A DNA stretch of 64,000 nt from Paenibacillus sp. 32352 (GTDB lineage Bacteria; Bacillota; Bacilli; Paenibacillales; NBRC-103111). How positions within the stretch are numbered: position 1 is the stretch's first letter; each line of letters begins with the position of its first letter. Below, piece after piece: positions 53,971-63,341 of the stretch. The notes below the pieces were generated by a model that had not been told where the DNA came from, did not search any database, and was given only the letters and a program-made list of their open reading frames with translations. The DNA is taken from the NCBI RefSeq assembly GCF_002042965.1, contig NZ_MZNT01000012.1:124001-188000 (forward strand), read 5' to 3'. The translations under genes were made by a program, and so were the position numbers.

Positions 53971-53984
53971 TGAAAGCGCAAACA
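53971..53984. promoter_or_regulatory. cre-like box in the divergent region before the AraC gene
   Basis: TGAAAGCGCAAACA fits TGWNANCGNTNWCA at 13 of 14 positions. A TATATT (53949-53954) lies just upstream. The 275-base region 53784-54058 must hold promoters in both directions, but no full -35 could be assigned. Confidence 0.5.
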
Positions 53985-54058
53985 ATTTCGAACTGGATTC
54001 TGAGAAAGCATATAAGTGAGTACAAGAGAGTAAGAGGCTACCAAAGCGGGGTGAAATT

Positions 54059-56311
54059 ATGTTTTGGCCACAACGAAATGTTTTGCAAACAAACCGGTTG
54101 TTTCTGCGCTATTTGTTATCGTATATGCTGGTATTGGCTATTCCTCTCTCGATTATCGTCATCCTGGTTTACAATTATTTCTTCCATATGTTGCAGGAAG
54201 AGGTAATCAAGAACAACGTTAATATTCTCCAGCACGTCGTAACTTCCGTAGATCATCAAATCGCGGGGATGAACACGATTGCCTACCAAATATATAACAA
54301 TCCGGACCTTACTACGCAGCAAATCGGCGATGGCCCGTATAATACTTCCAAAGGGATTCGCCAATTAAAAAGCTATATTTCCGGAAATAACTTTATAAGC
54401 GATACTGTCGTTTATTACAAGCAATTGAATAAATTCGTTTCTTCGACGCGGACTTATACGTTAAAAGAATTTTTGTCAGCCTATTATGGCGATACAATTT
54501 CGGAGGAGCAATTTCAAGCCGTAGCCCGGGATATTGACGGCAATGGGGTATGGGTACCGGATGGTGCAAGCGGAGGAGAAATGGGTCATGTCGTAAGCTA
54601 TCTTATTCCCAATAGCTCGAATTACGATAAACGCATGGTATTGTTTATCATCAAACAGCATGCATTTGAACAAATGATGAACAGCAATAAAGGCAATATC
54701 CTGGCAATAAATCCAGAGCGCAAGATCGTTGCCGCTTCGAAGGAGAGCAATCGTCCTCAAGAACAGGATTTAATGGCTATCATTCAACCTGACCGGATTG
54801 AACATTCTGTCATCACGAATATCGGTCCCTCGTCCCATTTCGTCTCTTATATCCAGTCCCCAGAAACCGGCTGGAGCTATTTTATAGTCATGCCTGTAAA
54901 AGAAGCGATGAGCCAAGTCTATGCCGCCAAGAATGCTTTCCTTGGAGCACTTCTTGTTATTGTACTAGCAGGTGGTACGGTCATCTTGTTCAACATGCGC
55001 TTAAACTATCGTCCCATCCGCCAACTTCGTTTGTTTGCCGAATCGGAGACAGGAAGCGTAGCAGATACCGGAAATGAGTTTGAAGCGGTACGAATGACGA
55101 TTAACCGGATCAATCAAACGAATAAAATTTTGAAAGATCAGGTCACAAGCAATCGTAGCGCTGTCAAAGAATATCTATTGTCCCATTTGCTCAGTGGGAT
55201 TTTCCCGAATGCAGAATCGTTTAACGAAAAAGGCAGCGATTTTGGCCTTTCCTTTAGCCTGCCATTTTTTCGCGTCGTCATCTTTTCCGCAGCTGCCTTG
55301 GAACCGCAGCAGAGAGAGCGGGCTTCCATGCTTCAAGAGCTATTGGAACAGGCGATACCTGACGAAATTGAAGGCTATGTCCGTTTAAATATCGACAATC
55401 GGTTGATTCTTATACTTGCCTGCGGCCAGGAATCGGATCGTCAAATGCTGCATGATACTTTAATGCATATGCAGCAGCTCTTAACAAATGAGCTGCACTC
55501 TCATATTGCGATTGGTGTAGGTAACCCGTACGAGGCAGCAGGACAGGTCGGCAAATCGTGCCTGGAAGCCTATACGGCACTTGATTACCGATTGGTCAAG
55601 GGAACGGATCAAATCATTTACTTTGAAGACATCCGCATTGCCGCCGTATCTGATTTTCCTTACCCGGTAGATGAACTAAGAGCGCTGGAATTGTCTATCA
55701 TAGAAAGTAATACGGAACGAATCTCCTTCATTGTGGAGGAACTGGTGGACAAAATTACCCAGTACGACATCCCGTTGTTCGAAGCTCGTTGCCTCTGCTT
55801 CGATATTATCAATACGGTGCTGAAAGCTATGCAGCAGATTAATAAAAAGTTCATTGGCCTGGACAAGGGAGCTATAGATGTCCTATCCCTAGCCCAATTT
55901 GAAACGGTAAAAGAACTTGGGCAAAGTATCACTGTTGTTTGTCAAACTCTGTGCAAATATATTCAAGATACTCGTGAGAAGCATGATGACGAGTTATTGA
56001 AGCAATGGGTCGCGTATATAGACACGAACTATCACGATATAAACTTTACAGTCCAGAACATGGCCGATCATTTTAATATGTCTCTTTCCAACTTAAGCTA
56101 TTATTTCAAGAAATGCTCTGGGCAAAGCATTTCCGATTACATCAATTATCTGCGTATTGAAAAAGCCAAACAGCTTTTAAGCTCGACCGAGAAGCCCCTT
56201 ATCGAGATTATTTCTGAGATTGGTTACTGCGACGTTTCCAGTTTCGTACGGAAGTTTAAGAAGGAGGTCGGGACGACTCCGGGGGGGTTTCGCAAATACA
56301 ACAATATTTAA
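54059..56311 (+). CDS. Membrane-anchored AraC-family regulator
   Basis: A 750-residue one-component sensor: helix about 17-42, extracellular Cache-like region to about 295, helix about 298-318, cytoplasmic middle part and a C-terminal AraC domain (TVQNMADHFNMSLSNLSYYF, EIISEIGYCDVSSFVRKF). The ATG follows AGCGGGG. It lies between the orphan binding protein (divergent) and the beta-helix/aldolase/transport genes, and is the likely activator of both. Confidence 0.87.
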   Translation: MFWPQRNVLQTNRLFLRYLLSYMLVLAIPLSIIVILVYNYFFHMLQEEVIKNNVNILQHVVTSVDHQIAGMNTIAYQIYNNPDLTTQQIGDGPYNTSKGIRQLKSYISGNNFISDTVVYYKQLNKFVSSTRTYTLKEFLSAYYGDTISEEQFQAVARDIDGNGVWVPDGASGGEMGHVVSYLIPNSSNYDKRMVLFIIKQHAFEQMMNSNKGNILAINPERKIVAASKESNRPQEQDLMAIIQPDRIEHSVITNIGPSSHFVSYIQSPETGWSYFIVMPVKEAMSQVYAAKNAFLGALLVIVLAGGTVILFNMRLNYRPIRQLRLFAESETGSVADTGNEFEAVRMTINRINQTNKILKDQVTSNRSAVKEYLLSHLLSGIFPNAESFNEKGSDFGLSFSLPFFRVVIFSAAALEPQQRERASMLQELLEQAIPDEIEGYVRLNIDNRLILILACGQESDRQMLHDTLMHMQQLLTNELHSHIAIGVGNPYEAAGQVGKSCLEAYTALDYRLVKGTDQIIYFEDIRIAAVSDFPYPVDELRALELSIIESNTERISFIVEELVDKITQYDIPLFEARCLCFDIINTVLKAMQQINKKFIGLDKGAIDVLSLAQFETVKELGQSITVVCQTLCKYIQDTREKHDDELLKQWVAYIDTNYHDINFTVQNMADHFNMSLSNLSYYFKKCSGQSISDYINYLRIEKAKQLLSSTEKPLIEIISEIGYCDVSSFVRKFKKEVGTTPGGFRKYNNI

Positions 56312-56345
56312 ACGGTTTATACTTCGCCATAGAAGAGGACTGGAT

Positions 56346-56403
56346 GAACCGGCTTCCGGTATAACGCATCATCGATGTGTTGTTCGGAAGCCGGTTCTTT
56401 TGT
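56346..56403 (+). terminator. Strong terminator after the AraC gene
   Basis: GAACCGGCTTCCG and CGGAAGCCGGTTC are a perfect 13-bp stem with further pairing (AACGCATC/GATGTGTT) inside, followed by TTTTGTTG. Confidence 0.88.
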
Positions 56404-56550
56404 TGTGGAAATGAACAGAAGATTATGCCATCCGTCAGAGGCTTCATCTAAGAAAATATAGGTTTTGTTGCTTGAGCAAATAGGCTTTGCTTAAGAATGG
56501 CATATCGTCATTTAACGGCATATTTACGTTCCGAGCCTGCATCTGCTAGT

Positions 56551-56595
56551 TTGAAAAGGCGATCGATTCGTAATATGCATATGCAAACGATTACA
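56551..56595 (+). promoter_or_regulatory. Promoter with a cre-like box at the start site
   Basis: TTGAAA (56551-56556) and TATGCA (56574-56579) are 17 bases apart. TGCAAACGATTACA (56582-56595) matches the cre consensus at 13 of 14 positions and lies at the expected start of transcription, where CcpA binding represses. The beta-helix gene begins 130 bases later. Confidence 0.55.
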
Positions 56596-56727
56596 TTGTT
56601 CACGTAATTTTTCTGCGGAAGGTACAAATGAGCGGACATTATTTTCACGAGCTCATGGAAGGACGAGAGAGGGCCTGTATATGTTCTTGTGATGCCATCG
56701 AAAAAACATGCTGAGGAGGTATGGGGC

Positions 56728-58791
56728 ATGACCGATGAAAAAGATTCAAAGGAGAAGTTAACCCGTAGAAAGCTTCTTGCTTCAATGGGCATGGCGGGAG
56801 CCGCAGCGCTTCTATATGGAGTATCGGCCGGAGGAGCAAATGCCAGGGAATCTTCATCCGTCACCGATTCCGTTTATGGAAACCATGGTGATTCAGAACA
56901 TACGCCAGGCAGTTTTATCCGTGCCCGCGGCGTTTTTAGACCCCAGGTACGGATCACGCAGGAGTGGGAAGTATTGGAATTCACTACACCAGCCGGTGTC
57001 ACAACCGGATATCGGTGGGCTGGAGCACGACCGCACATAACTACTTCAGATAACCCGCTTGCTGACGGAGGTATTGGCGTAAATGCATGGGTAGCTGTAT
57101 ATCAGACCGGTCTTGATAAATCATTGGCCCGTATCAGCGGTGCAAGTCTTGTCGGTGGCGCCAAACCGATCTGGCGTGTTATTGATTCCGATTTGTGGCT
57201 CACGGATCCGACGGCTGCAGTCAAGTATGTTCTGGTATTGGCAGCCGAGAAGGGTGGGACAGTGCTGCTTCCCGCCGGTACGTACGACTTTACAGCATCA
57301 GGAGGGAATATAGACCTACCTCCAAATGTAATTATTTGCGGAGAAGGGGTTGGCGTTACCAATCTACTGTGGAATGGTGCCGGATACTTGTTCCGTTACT
57401 GGAGAGATTCGACCACCTGGAGCGGCGCAGTCGGAACCAGTCATGCCATTGTAGATTTATCCATAAACGGAGGCACCAATCCAAATTCGATTGCGATTGA
57501 AATCTCGGATACATATGGGTTCAAGCTTCGCAATGTCAGTCTGTACGGTTTTACAGGCGGCGATGGCCTTGTATTACATACCCGTAATTTCTGGGTTGAA
57601 GGAACGACGTTGGAAAATGTCTCTATCAGTAACTGTAAGCGTCATGTCGTATTCAAACGTCAACCGGGAACATCCAACATGCCATCGTATGGTTATACTA
57701 CGTTCCGCAATGTCTCCCTAAATGTTCGGGACGGTCAGATTGGGATGCTAGTCGGTGACAATACTTATAACAACGCCCAGCATGAAATTTATAATGCAAT
57801 ATTGGAAGTGAATATTTGGACATCAGGCGGCTCGATCGGCATTGGCTTTGGAAAAAATGGCACTATTCGTGACTCCAGCGGTATGTTCAGATGCGAGACG
57901 CCGCCGGAGGGAGCGGGGTTTACCGGCAAATTCATTCAAATCGATGATCCGGAAACATCCGGAATTATTAATTTCGACGGGCCGGTAAGAACCTCTCATT
58001 TAAGCAAAGCAGAGGATTGGAAAAATACATGGCGTGATCTGCGATACCAAAAGCTGCGGGATATAGGTGAACCTAAGCCCGGTGTACAAAACTATGCGCA
58101 ATGGTTTCGGGTGTGTCGTATAGGAAAGGATAAATCGTTATTCAGCGGTCGTGTCAGAACTGTTACGGATTATGGCAAAGCCTCTTACCGTACAGCATCA
58201 GCCGAATTTGCTTTCGGAGTTCGAGGCAATGAGGCCGGAGGATTTAGACCGGTATTTACGGTAGATGGAGACGGATTTAACGGATCGGGGGATTTATTCG
58301 CGAAATTTGCTGTATATGCCGACGCGGCCTCCAATTACTGGTTATACTTCCGCCGTCCCAAATATACGAACTACTGCGTGTTCGAGTACACATACGACTT
58401 GTATCCGCAAGGCACGTACGAATACTGGGATAAGGTAGATTCGCCGGAGACGGATACAACTTTGACCAAAGTGTGGGACTCTGTATCGTATCCGTCGCAG
58501 TCCTCCTATATAGGTGATGAAATCGTATTTACGGGGCAGCGGACTATCGTTACGGTAAATGGCGGTAATGTCACTTATTATGTACCCCACCTTCTAGGCA
58601 TTGCCCCTGAGTGGTATATGGCTTCAGCGTTATCAGCCGATGCCAATATGACTGGAATTTTTTCGGTTACCGCCGATAAGAGCAACATCACGATCACATT
58701 CAAATCCGTGACACCTGCCGGGACCGGAAACATCATGATTGCAGTAGAGTGGGGGCGGAAGCAGTTTAACAACCGGTTCCGGCCATCGTGA
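56728..58791 (+). CDS. Tat-exported right-handed beta-helix protein, pectate-lyase-superfamily-like
   Basis: A 687-residue exported protein. The N terminus has a twin-arginine signal (TRRKLLASMGMAGAAALLYG). Residues about 150-400 carry the pectate-lyase-3/right-handed beta-helix pattern (AAEKGGTVLLPAGTYDF, then NVIICGEGVG, SLYGFTGGDGLVLHTRNF). The last 200 residues are a separate beta-rich part, possibly carbohydrate-binding. I chose the ATG at 56728, 8 bases from AGGAGG. Such proteins are polysaccharide lyases, hydrolases or epimerases; catalytic residues cannot be assigned. Its stop overlaps the open frame of the aldolase gene. Confidence 0.75.
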   Translation: MTDEKDSKEKLTRRKLLASMGMAGAAALLYGVSAGGANARESSSVTDSVYGNHGDSEHTPGSFIRARGVFRPQVRITQEWEVLEFTTPAGVTTGYRWAGARPHITTSDNPLADGGIGVNAWVAVYQTGLDKSLARISGASLVGGAKPIWRVIDSDLWLTDPTAAVKYVLVLAAEKGGTVLLPAGTYDFTASGGNIDLPPNVIICGEGVGVTNLLWNGAGYLFRYWRDSTTWSGAVGTSHAIVDLSINGGTNPNSIAIEISDTYGFKLRNVSLYGFTGGDGLVLHTRNFWVEGTTLENVSISNCKRHVVFKRQPGTSNMPSYGYTTFRNVSLNVRDGQIGMLVGDNTYNNAQHEIYNAILEVNIWTSGGSIGIGFGKNGTIRDSSGMFRCETPPEGAGFTGKFIQIDDPETSGIINFDGPVRTSHLSKAEDWKNTWRDLRYQKLRDIGEPKPGVQNYAQWFRVCRIGKDKSLFSGRVRTVTDYGKASYRTASAEFAFGVRGNEAGGFRPVFTVDGDGFNGSGDLFAKFAVYADAASNYWLYFRRPKYTNYCVFEYTYDLYPQGTYEYWDKVDSPETDTTLTKVWDSVSYPSQSSYIGDEIVFTGQRTIVTVNGGNVTYYVPHLLGIAPEWYMASALSADANMTGIFSVTADKSNITITFKSVTPAGTGNIMIAVEWGRKQFNNRFRPS

Positions 58792-58829
58792 TCGAACAAC
58801 AAAATACAGGAAAAAAGGGGTTACGAAAC

Positions 58830-59750
58830 ATGTTGAAGGATGGCGTCTGGCCTACAATGATTACACCGTTTACGGAAACCAAAGAAATCGATTACGAAGC
58901 GCTGGAGCAGCTGATCGAATGGTATATCGCCAAAGGCGTCGACGGCTTATTTGCGGTATGCCAATCGAGCGAAATGTTTCATTTGTCATTGGCTGAACGG
59001 GTACAGCTGGCCCGGTTTGTAGTCGAACAGGCGGCAGGACGCGTTCAGGTTATCGCCTCGGGACATATATCGGATTCGCTGCAGGATCAGGTGAAAGAAA
59101 TAGGTGCCATATCGGAGACAGGGATCGACGCTTTTGTCATCGTCAGCAACCGGCTAGCCGGAAGGGAAGAAGCCGACGACATTTGGAAGCGGCATGCCGA
59201 GCAGCTGCTGCACCAAATCCCTAAGATGAGCTTCGGCATCTACGAGTGTCCGCATCCTTATAAGCGGCTGCTAACTCCCGAGCTGCTTCGGTGGTGCGCG
59301 GATACGGAGCGGTTCCTGTTTTTAAAGGATACCTGTTGTGATCCCGATCAGCTTACAGCCAAACTGAACGCCGTTCAGGGGACCCAGCTAAAACTATTCA
59401 ACGCAAATGCAGCCACTCTGCTGATGTCGCTGCAGGCCGGGGCATCCGGCTACAGCGGCGTGATGGCTAATTTTCATCCCGACCTGTACGTCAGCCTGAT
59501 GCGGCTAGCTCGAAGCCACCCTGAAGCTGCAGCCAGGCTGCAGCAATTCCTCGGATTGGCATCAAGCATTGAACGCCAGCCTTATCCGCTAAATGCCAAA
59601 TATTATCTGGGCTTAGAAGGCTTGCCCGTCCAATTGCAGGCTCGTTCAAGCAATACCGCAAGCTTAACCGCTTCAATGAAGCTGGAAATTGAGCAGCTGA
59701 GAGGTATAGAACAAGAGATTCGAACCATGGCAGAAGCCGCTGTATTGTAA
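58830..59750 (+). CDS. DapA/NanA-type class I aldolase
   Basis: A 306-residue member of the dihydrodipicolinate synthase/N-acetylneuraminate lyase family. The Schiff-base lysine is Lys166 (FLFLKDT) and the helper tyrosine Tyr138 (GIYECP); the pyruvate-binding loop near 43-48 reads VCQSSE where DapA has GTTGE, so it is unlikely to be DapA. Family members cleave or make 2-keto-3-deoxy acids such as sialic acid or KDG. The ATG at 58830 follows AAAAAAGGGG. Context (exported beta-helix protein, importer, sialidase-fold protein) suggests breakdown of an acidic keto-sugar. Confidence 0.85.
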   Translation: MLKDGVWPTMITPFTETKEIDYEALEQLIEWYIAKGVDGLFAVCQSSEMFHLSLAERVQLARFVVEQAAGRVQVIASGHISDSLQDQVKEIGAISETGIDAFVIVSNRLAGREEADDIWKRHAEQLLHQIPKMSFGIYECPHPYKRLLTPELLRWCADTERFLFLKDTCCDPDQLTAKLNAVQGTQLKLFNANAATLLMSLQAGASGYSGVMANFHPDLYVSLMRLARSHPEAAARLQQFLGLASSIERQPYPLNAKYYLGLEGLPVQLQARSSNTASLTASMKLEIEQLRGIEQEIRTMAEAAVL

Positions 59751-59781
59751 AACGATATATTAATTCTAGGGGGACTATTCG

Positions 59782-61416
59782 ATGGGGAATAAGGCTATTG
59801 CCGGCATACTAAGTACCGTGCTCATCGGTGGAACATTGATCGGCTGTACGGATACAAAGCAATCCGAGAATGAAGCTGAACGTGAGATTTCCGATACCAC
59901 CAAGCTGGACGGCGGAATAACGAACGCAACAGGATATCCGATTACCAAAGAACCTATTACTTTAACGGTAGGAATCGCGTACGGCGCCCATATGGGGGAT
60001 ATCACCAAGTACAGCATATGGAAGAAAATAGAAGAAAAGACGAATATTAAGATTAACTTGAAAGTATACAGCGATGTAGAGAAAACAAATTTGATGTTCA
60101 GCAGTCGTGACTATCCGGATATCGGTCTGAGAATGGATGCCTCGGATCAGTCCATGACCGATGCGATCGAAGCTGGAGATATTATCGGTATCGATAAATT
60201 GCTGCCCTATACCCCAACATGGCAAAAGTTTTTTGATTCAAACCCCGGCTTGAAGCTTCAGGCGATGATGCCGGACGGCAAATTATACGGCTTTCCTTAT
60301 GCGGTTATTAATGAAACTTCCTATAATTTGCGTGATCAATGGTTTATCAACAAAAAATGGCTAGATGAGCTCGGACTTCAGATCCCAAAGACGACGGAAG
60401 AATTCAAAAGCGTACTCTTGGCTTTCAAAAATAACGCAGGAAATGGCTCGATTCCTAAAAACGTCATCCCATACTACGCTCTATACGGCAGTAGCATCGG
60501 CGGTCAGTTTGACATTTACGGAACATTTGGCGTGTATACCCCCGGCAGCTACTTTATTGTGGAGGACGGCAAGTTCAAATCGCAGGCAACGAATCCCGAC
60601 CTGAAAGAACCGATCAAATATATGGCCGATTTATATAAAAATGGACTGATGGTTCCGGAAGCCTTCACCGATGACTGGGGAAAATATACAGCGGCTGTTT
60701 CATCCAATCCTCCATTAGTCGGATCAATGACCTCTTTCTTGGATCAAGGGCAAAATAGCACGGATGGCAAATGGTGGTACCCAATGGCACCTTTGAAGTC
60801 GCCTAATGGCAAGGATCCATATATTCGCCGACAAACGAAAAGCATTTGGCCGAGAAACTTCGTTATCTTCAAAAACAACAAGTATCCCGTTGCATCAGCA
60901 AGACTAGCGGAGCTGCTGGCCGATCCGGAGTGGTCCCTAACGGAAAACTACGGAAGTCAGGGTGTGATGTGGAAGAAAAATGCAGAAGGCAAATATGAGT
61001 TATTGACGCCGACGGCCGAGGTTGCAGATGCGGATAAGGGGCTAGGTAACTACGGTATAGCGCTACTTGACGAAGATATGTTCAATAACAAGATCGTCAA
61101 CACCAATTTTACAAAAGAAGGTACTCGAGAATGGGCGTATGTAAATATTTACAAGAAATTTTTGCCGACCAAAGAACTGAACTTTCCTCCCTTGCCGAGC
61201 GGATTGCTGAGCGAGACGGAAAAGCTGAGAATGGCCGACTTAAGTAAATCAATCAACGATTACATTAAAACGACGATTGCAGGCTGGATTTCTGGAAAAG
61301 GAAGCATCGATGCCGAATGGGATGCTTATACCAAAAAGCTGAAAGACCTTGGGCTGGATGAGTACATGCAGCTGAATCAAAAACAACTAGACGCTGCAAA
61401 CAAGCTTAGAAAATAG
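59782..61416 (+). CDS. LplA-like sugar-binding lipoprotein
   Basis: A 544-residue binding protein with lipobox TLIGC (Cys near 22), ATG behind TAGGGGG. Paralogue of the orphan at 52170 (TGYPI, NLMFSSRDYPD, DQWFINKKWLDELG). It directly precedes two permease genes and follows the aldolase gene by 31 bases, so import and cleavage are co-expressed. Confidence 0.9.
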   Translation: MGNKAIAGILSTVLIGGTLIGCTDTKQSENEAEREISDTTKLDGGITNATGYPITKEPITLTVGIAYGAHMGDITKYSIWKKIEEKTNIKINLKVYSDVEKTNLMFSSRDYPDIGLRMDASDQSMTDAIEAGDIIGIDKLLPYTPTWQKFFDSNPGLKLQAMMPDGKLYGFPYAVINETSYNLRDQWFINKKWLDELGLQIPKTTEEFKSVLLAFKNNAGNGSIPKNVIPYYALYGSSIGGQFDIYGTFGVYTPGSYFIVEDGKFKSQATNPDLKEPIKYMADLYKNGLMVPEAFTDDWGKYTAAVSSNPPLVGSMTSFLDQGQNSTDGKWWYPMAPLKSPNGKDPYIRRQTKSIWPRNFVIFKNNKYPVASARLAELLADPEWSLTENYGSQGVMWKKNAEGKYELLTPTAEVADADKGLGNYGIALLDEDMFNNKIVNTNFTKEGTREWAYVNIYKKFLPTKELNFPPLPSGLLSETEKLRMADLSKSINDYIKTTIAGWISGKGSIDAEWDAYTKKLKDLGLDEYMQLNQKQLDAANKLRK

Positions 61417-61458
61417 TTTGGTCCTTAAGGTCGCATTGGTAGTAAGGAGATGAAAGCG

Positions 61459-62415
61459 ATGAATCCGGAACAAGTTATAGCTACGCGTACTTCAGTTAAA
61501 TTGTTCAGTAAAAAGCTGCTTAAGGTCAAGGAAAATATCGGCCTATACTTTCTTGTGCTTCCAGCACTGATCTATGTCATTCTTTTCGACTATGTTCCTC
61601 TATATGGAGTGCTGATTGCCTTTGAGAACTTCAAGCCTATCAAGGGAATATGGGGTAGCGAATGGGTGGGGCTATATCATTTTCAACGGTTATTTAAATT
61701 GGATCTATTTTGGGTGCTGATCAAAAACACATTATCTTTAAGTCTTTACTCCTTGGTTGCAGGATTTCCAGCTCCTATCATCCTTGCGTTGGCACTACAT
61801 AGCGCTGCAAGCAAGAAAATAAAGCATATCGTGCAAACCGTTACGTATGCGCCTCATTTTATTTCGATGGTCATTTTGGTGGGAATGTTGAATGTTTTTC
61901 TTTCTCCCAGATTAGGAATCGTCAGTCAACTGCTTAATTCTATCGGGGTTATCGACGGGCCGCTTATGATCTTGACGAATCCGGATGCATTTGCACATCT
62001 GTACGTCTGGTCGGGCATTTGGCAGGGAATGGGCTGGGGAAGCATTATATACTTGGCTGCGCTATCGGGTGTTGACCCTTCATTGCATGAAGCGGCTACC
62101 GTGGACGGCGCCAATAAGTTTCAACGGGCTTGGTATATCGACATTCCTTCCATTATGCCGACCATTGTAACCCTGTTGATCTTAAACTGCGGGGGCATAT
62201 TGGGGGTCGGGTTCGAAAAGGCTTTTCTGATGCAAAACTCCTTGAATTTGCAAACCTCGGAGGTCATCTCGACTTATGTGTACAAGGTTGGGCTGCTTCA
62301 ATCCCAATTCAGCTTTTCTGCTGCGGTCGGGTTGTTCAACTCAGTTATTAATTTAGTCATGCTGCTTACCGTTAATAAATTAGCTAAGAGACTAGGCCAG
62401 TCCGGCATTTTCTAA
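61459..62415 (+). CDS. Sugar ABC permease, LplB type
   Basis: A 318-residue permease with six helices, LplB hallmark LVLPALIYVILFDYVPLYG and EAA loop EAATVDGANKFQRAWYIDIP. The ATG at 61459 is 9 bases from AAGGAG; the ATG at 61450 directly abuts that site and is less likely. Next permease starts 10 bases after the stop. Confidence 0.9.
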   Translation: MNPEQVIATRTSVKLFSKKLLKVKENIGLYFLVLPALIYVILFDYVPLYGVLIAFENFKPIKGIWGSEWVGLYHFQRLFKLDLFWVLIKNTLSLSLYSLVAGFPAPIILALALHSAASKKIKHIVQTVTYAPHFISMVILVGMLNVFLSPRLGIVSQLLNSIGVIDGPLMILTNPDAFAHLYVWSGIWQGMGWGSIIYLAALSGVDPSLHEAATVDGANKFQRAWYIDIPSIMPTIVTLLILNCGGILGVGFEKAFLMQNSLNLQTSEVISTYVYKVGLLQSQFSFSAAVGLFNSVINLVMLLTVNKLAKRLGQSGIF

Positions 62416-62425
62416 GGAGGGACCC

Positions 62426-63328
62426 ATGAGCATCGTTGTGCGCAGAGGCAGGGCCGATAAGATCTATGATATTATTAATTTTACCTTTTTGGCCGTACTA
62501 TTCGTCATCGTGCTGTATCCGCTGTATTTTGTTGTTATCGCCTCCTTCAGTGACCCGTCTGCTGTTGGTACGGGGAGAGTCTTTTTATTCCCCAAAGGGT
62601 TTAATTTAAACGGGTATGAATTGATTTTTAACTATAAACAGCTATGGATCGGTTATAGGAACACCGTATTGTATACGATAGGCGGGACGGTACTTAGCGT
62701 CTCTCTGACGCTTATGACCGCCTATGCATTCTCACGGAAGGATATGGTTGGGCGGGGATTTATCGTTACCCTGTTCATCATTCCCATGTTCATTCACGGA
62801 GGACTTATTCCCACCTATTTGCTTGTACGAAATTTGCATATGCTAGATAATCCGTTGACTGTCATTATTTTGGGCTGCGTCAGCATGTGGAATATCATCA
62901 TCACACGGACTTTTTTTCAATCCACCATCCCTCACGAGCTGTTCGAAGCTGCAAAAATGGACGGATGCGGAAACATCAGCTATTTTACGAAGGTTGTTTT
63001 ACCGCTTTCCAAGGCGATTATTGCCGTACTGGTCGTATTCGCTGCGGTCGGACAGTGGAATTCATTTTTCAATGCTCTAATCTACCTGAACGATAGAAAC
63101 TTGATCCCTCTCCAATTGGTGCTGAGAGAAATCCTGACAAGTCAGACGCAAATGATGCAGCAGCTTGAAATGGGAATTGGAGATCAGGATATGGCTCAAA
63201 AAACGTTTTTGGCTGAATCAGTCAAATATGGAATTATCATCGTTTCCAGCCTGCCAGTGCTATGTATTTACCCTTTTGCCCAAAAATATTTTGTCCAAGG
63301 AGTCATGATCGGCTCGCTTAAAGGATAG
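62426..63328 (+). CDS. Sugar ABC permease, YtcP/LplC type
   Basis: A 300-residue permease with six helices, EAA loop EAAKMDGCGNISYFTKVVLP and C terminus FVQGVMIGSLKG. ATG behind AAGGAGGG. It completes the importer; no ATPase gene is present in the operon. The sialidase-fold gene starts 13 bases downstream. Confidence 0.9.
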   Translation: MSIVVRRGRADKIYDIINFTFLAVLFVIVLYPLYFVVIASFSDPSAVGTGRVFLFPKGFNLNGYELIFNYKQLWIGYRNTVLYTIGGTVLSVSLTLMTAYAFSRKDMVGRGFIVTLFIIPMFIHGGLIPTYLLVRNLHMLDNPLTVIILGCVSMWNIIITRTFFQSTIPHELFEAAKMDGCGNISYFTKVVLPLSKAIIAVLVVFAAVGQWNSFFNALIYLNDRNLIPLQLVLREILTSQTQMMQQLEMGIGDQDMAQKTFLAESVKYGIIIVSSLPVLCIYPFAQKYFVQGVMIGSLKG

Positions 63329-63341
63329 GAGGTAGTTAGAT

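Noticed and set aside
56582..56595. Reading of the palindromic region as an AraC-binding direct repeat
   Set aside because: Only one box is present; the match to a cre site is better.
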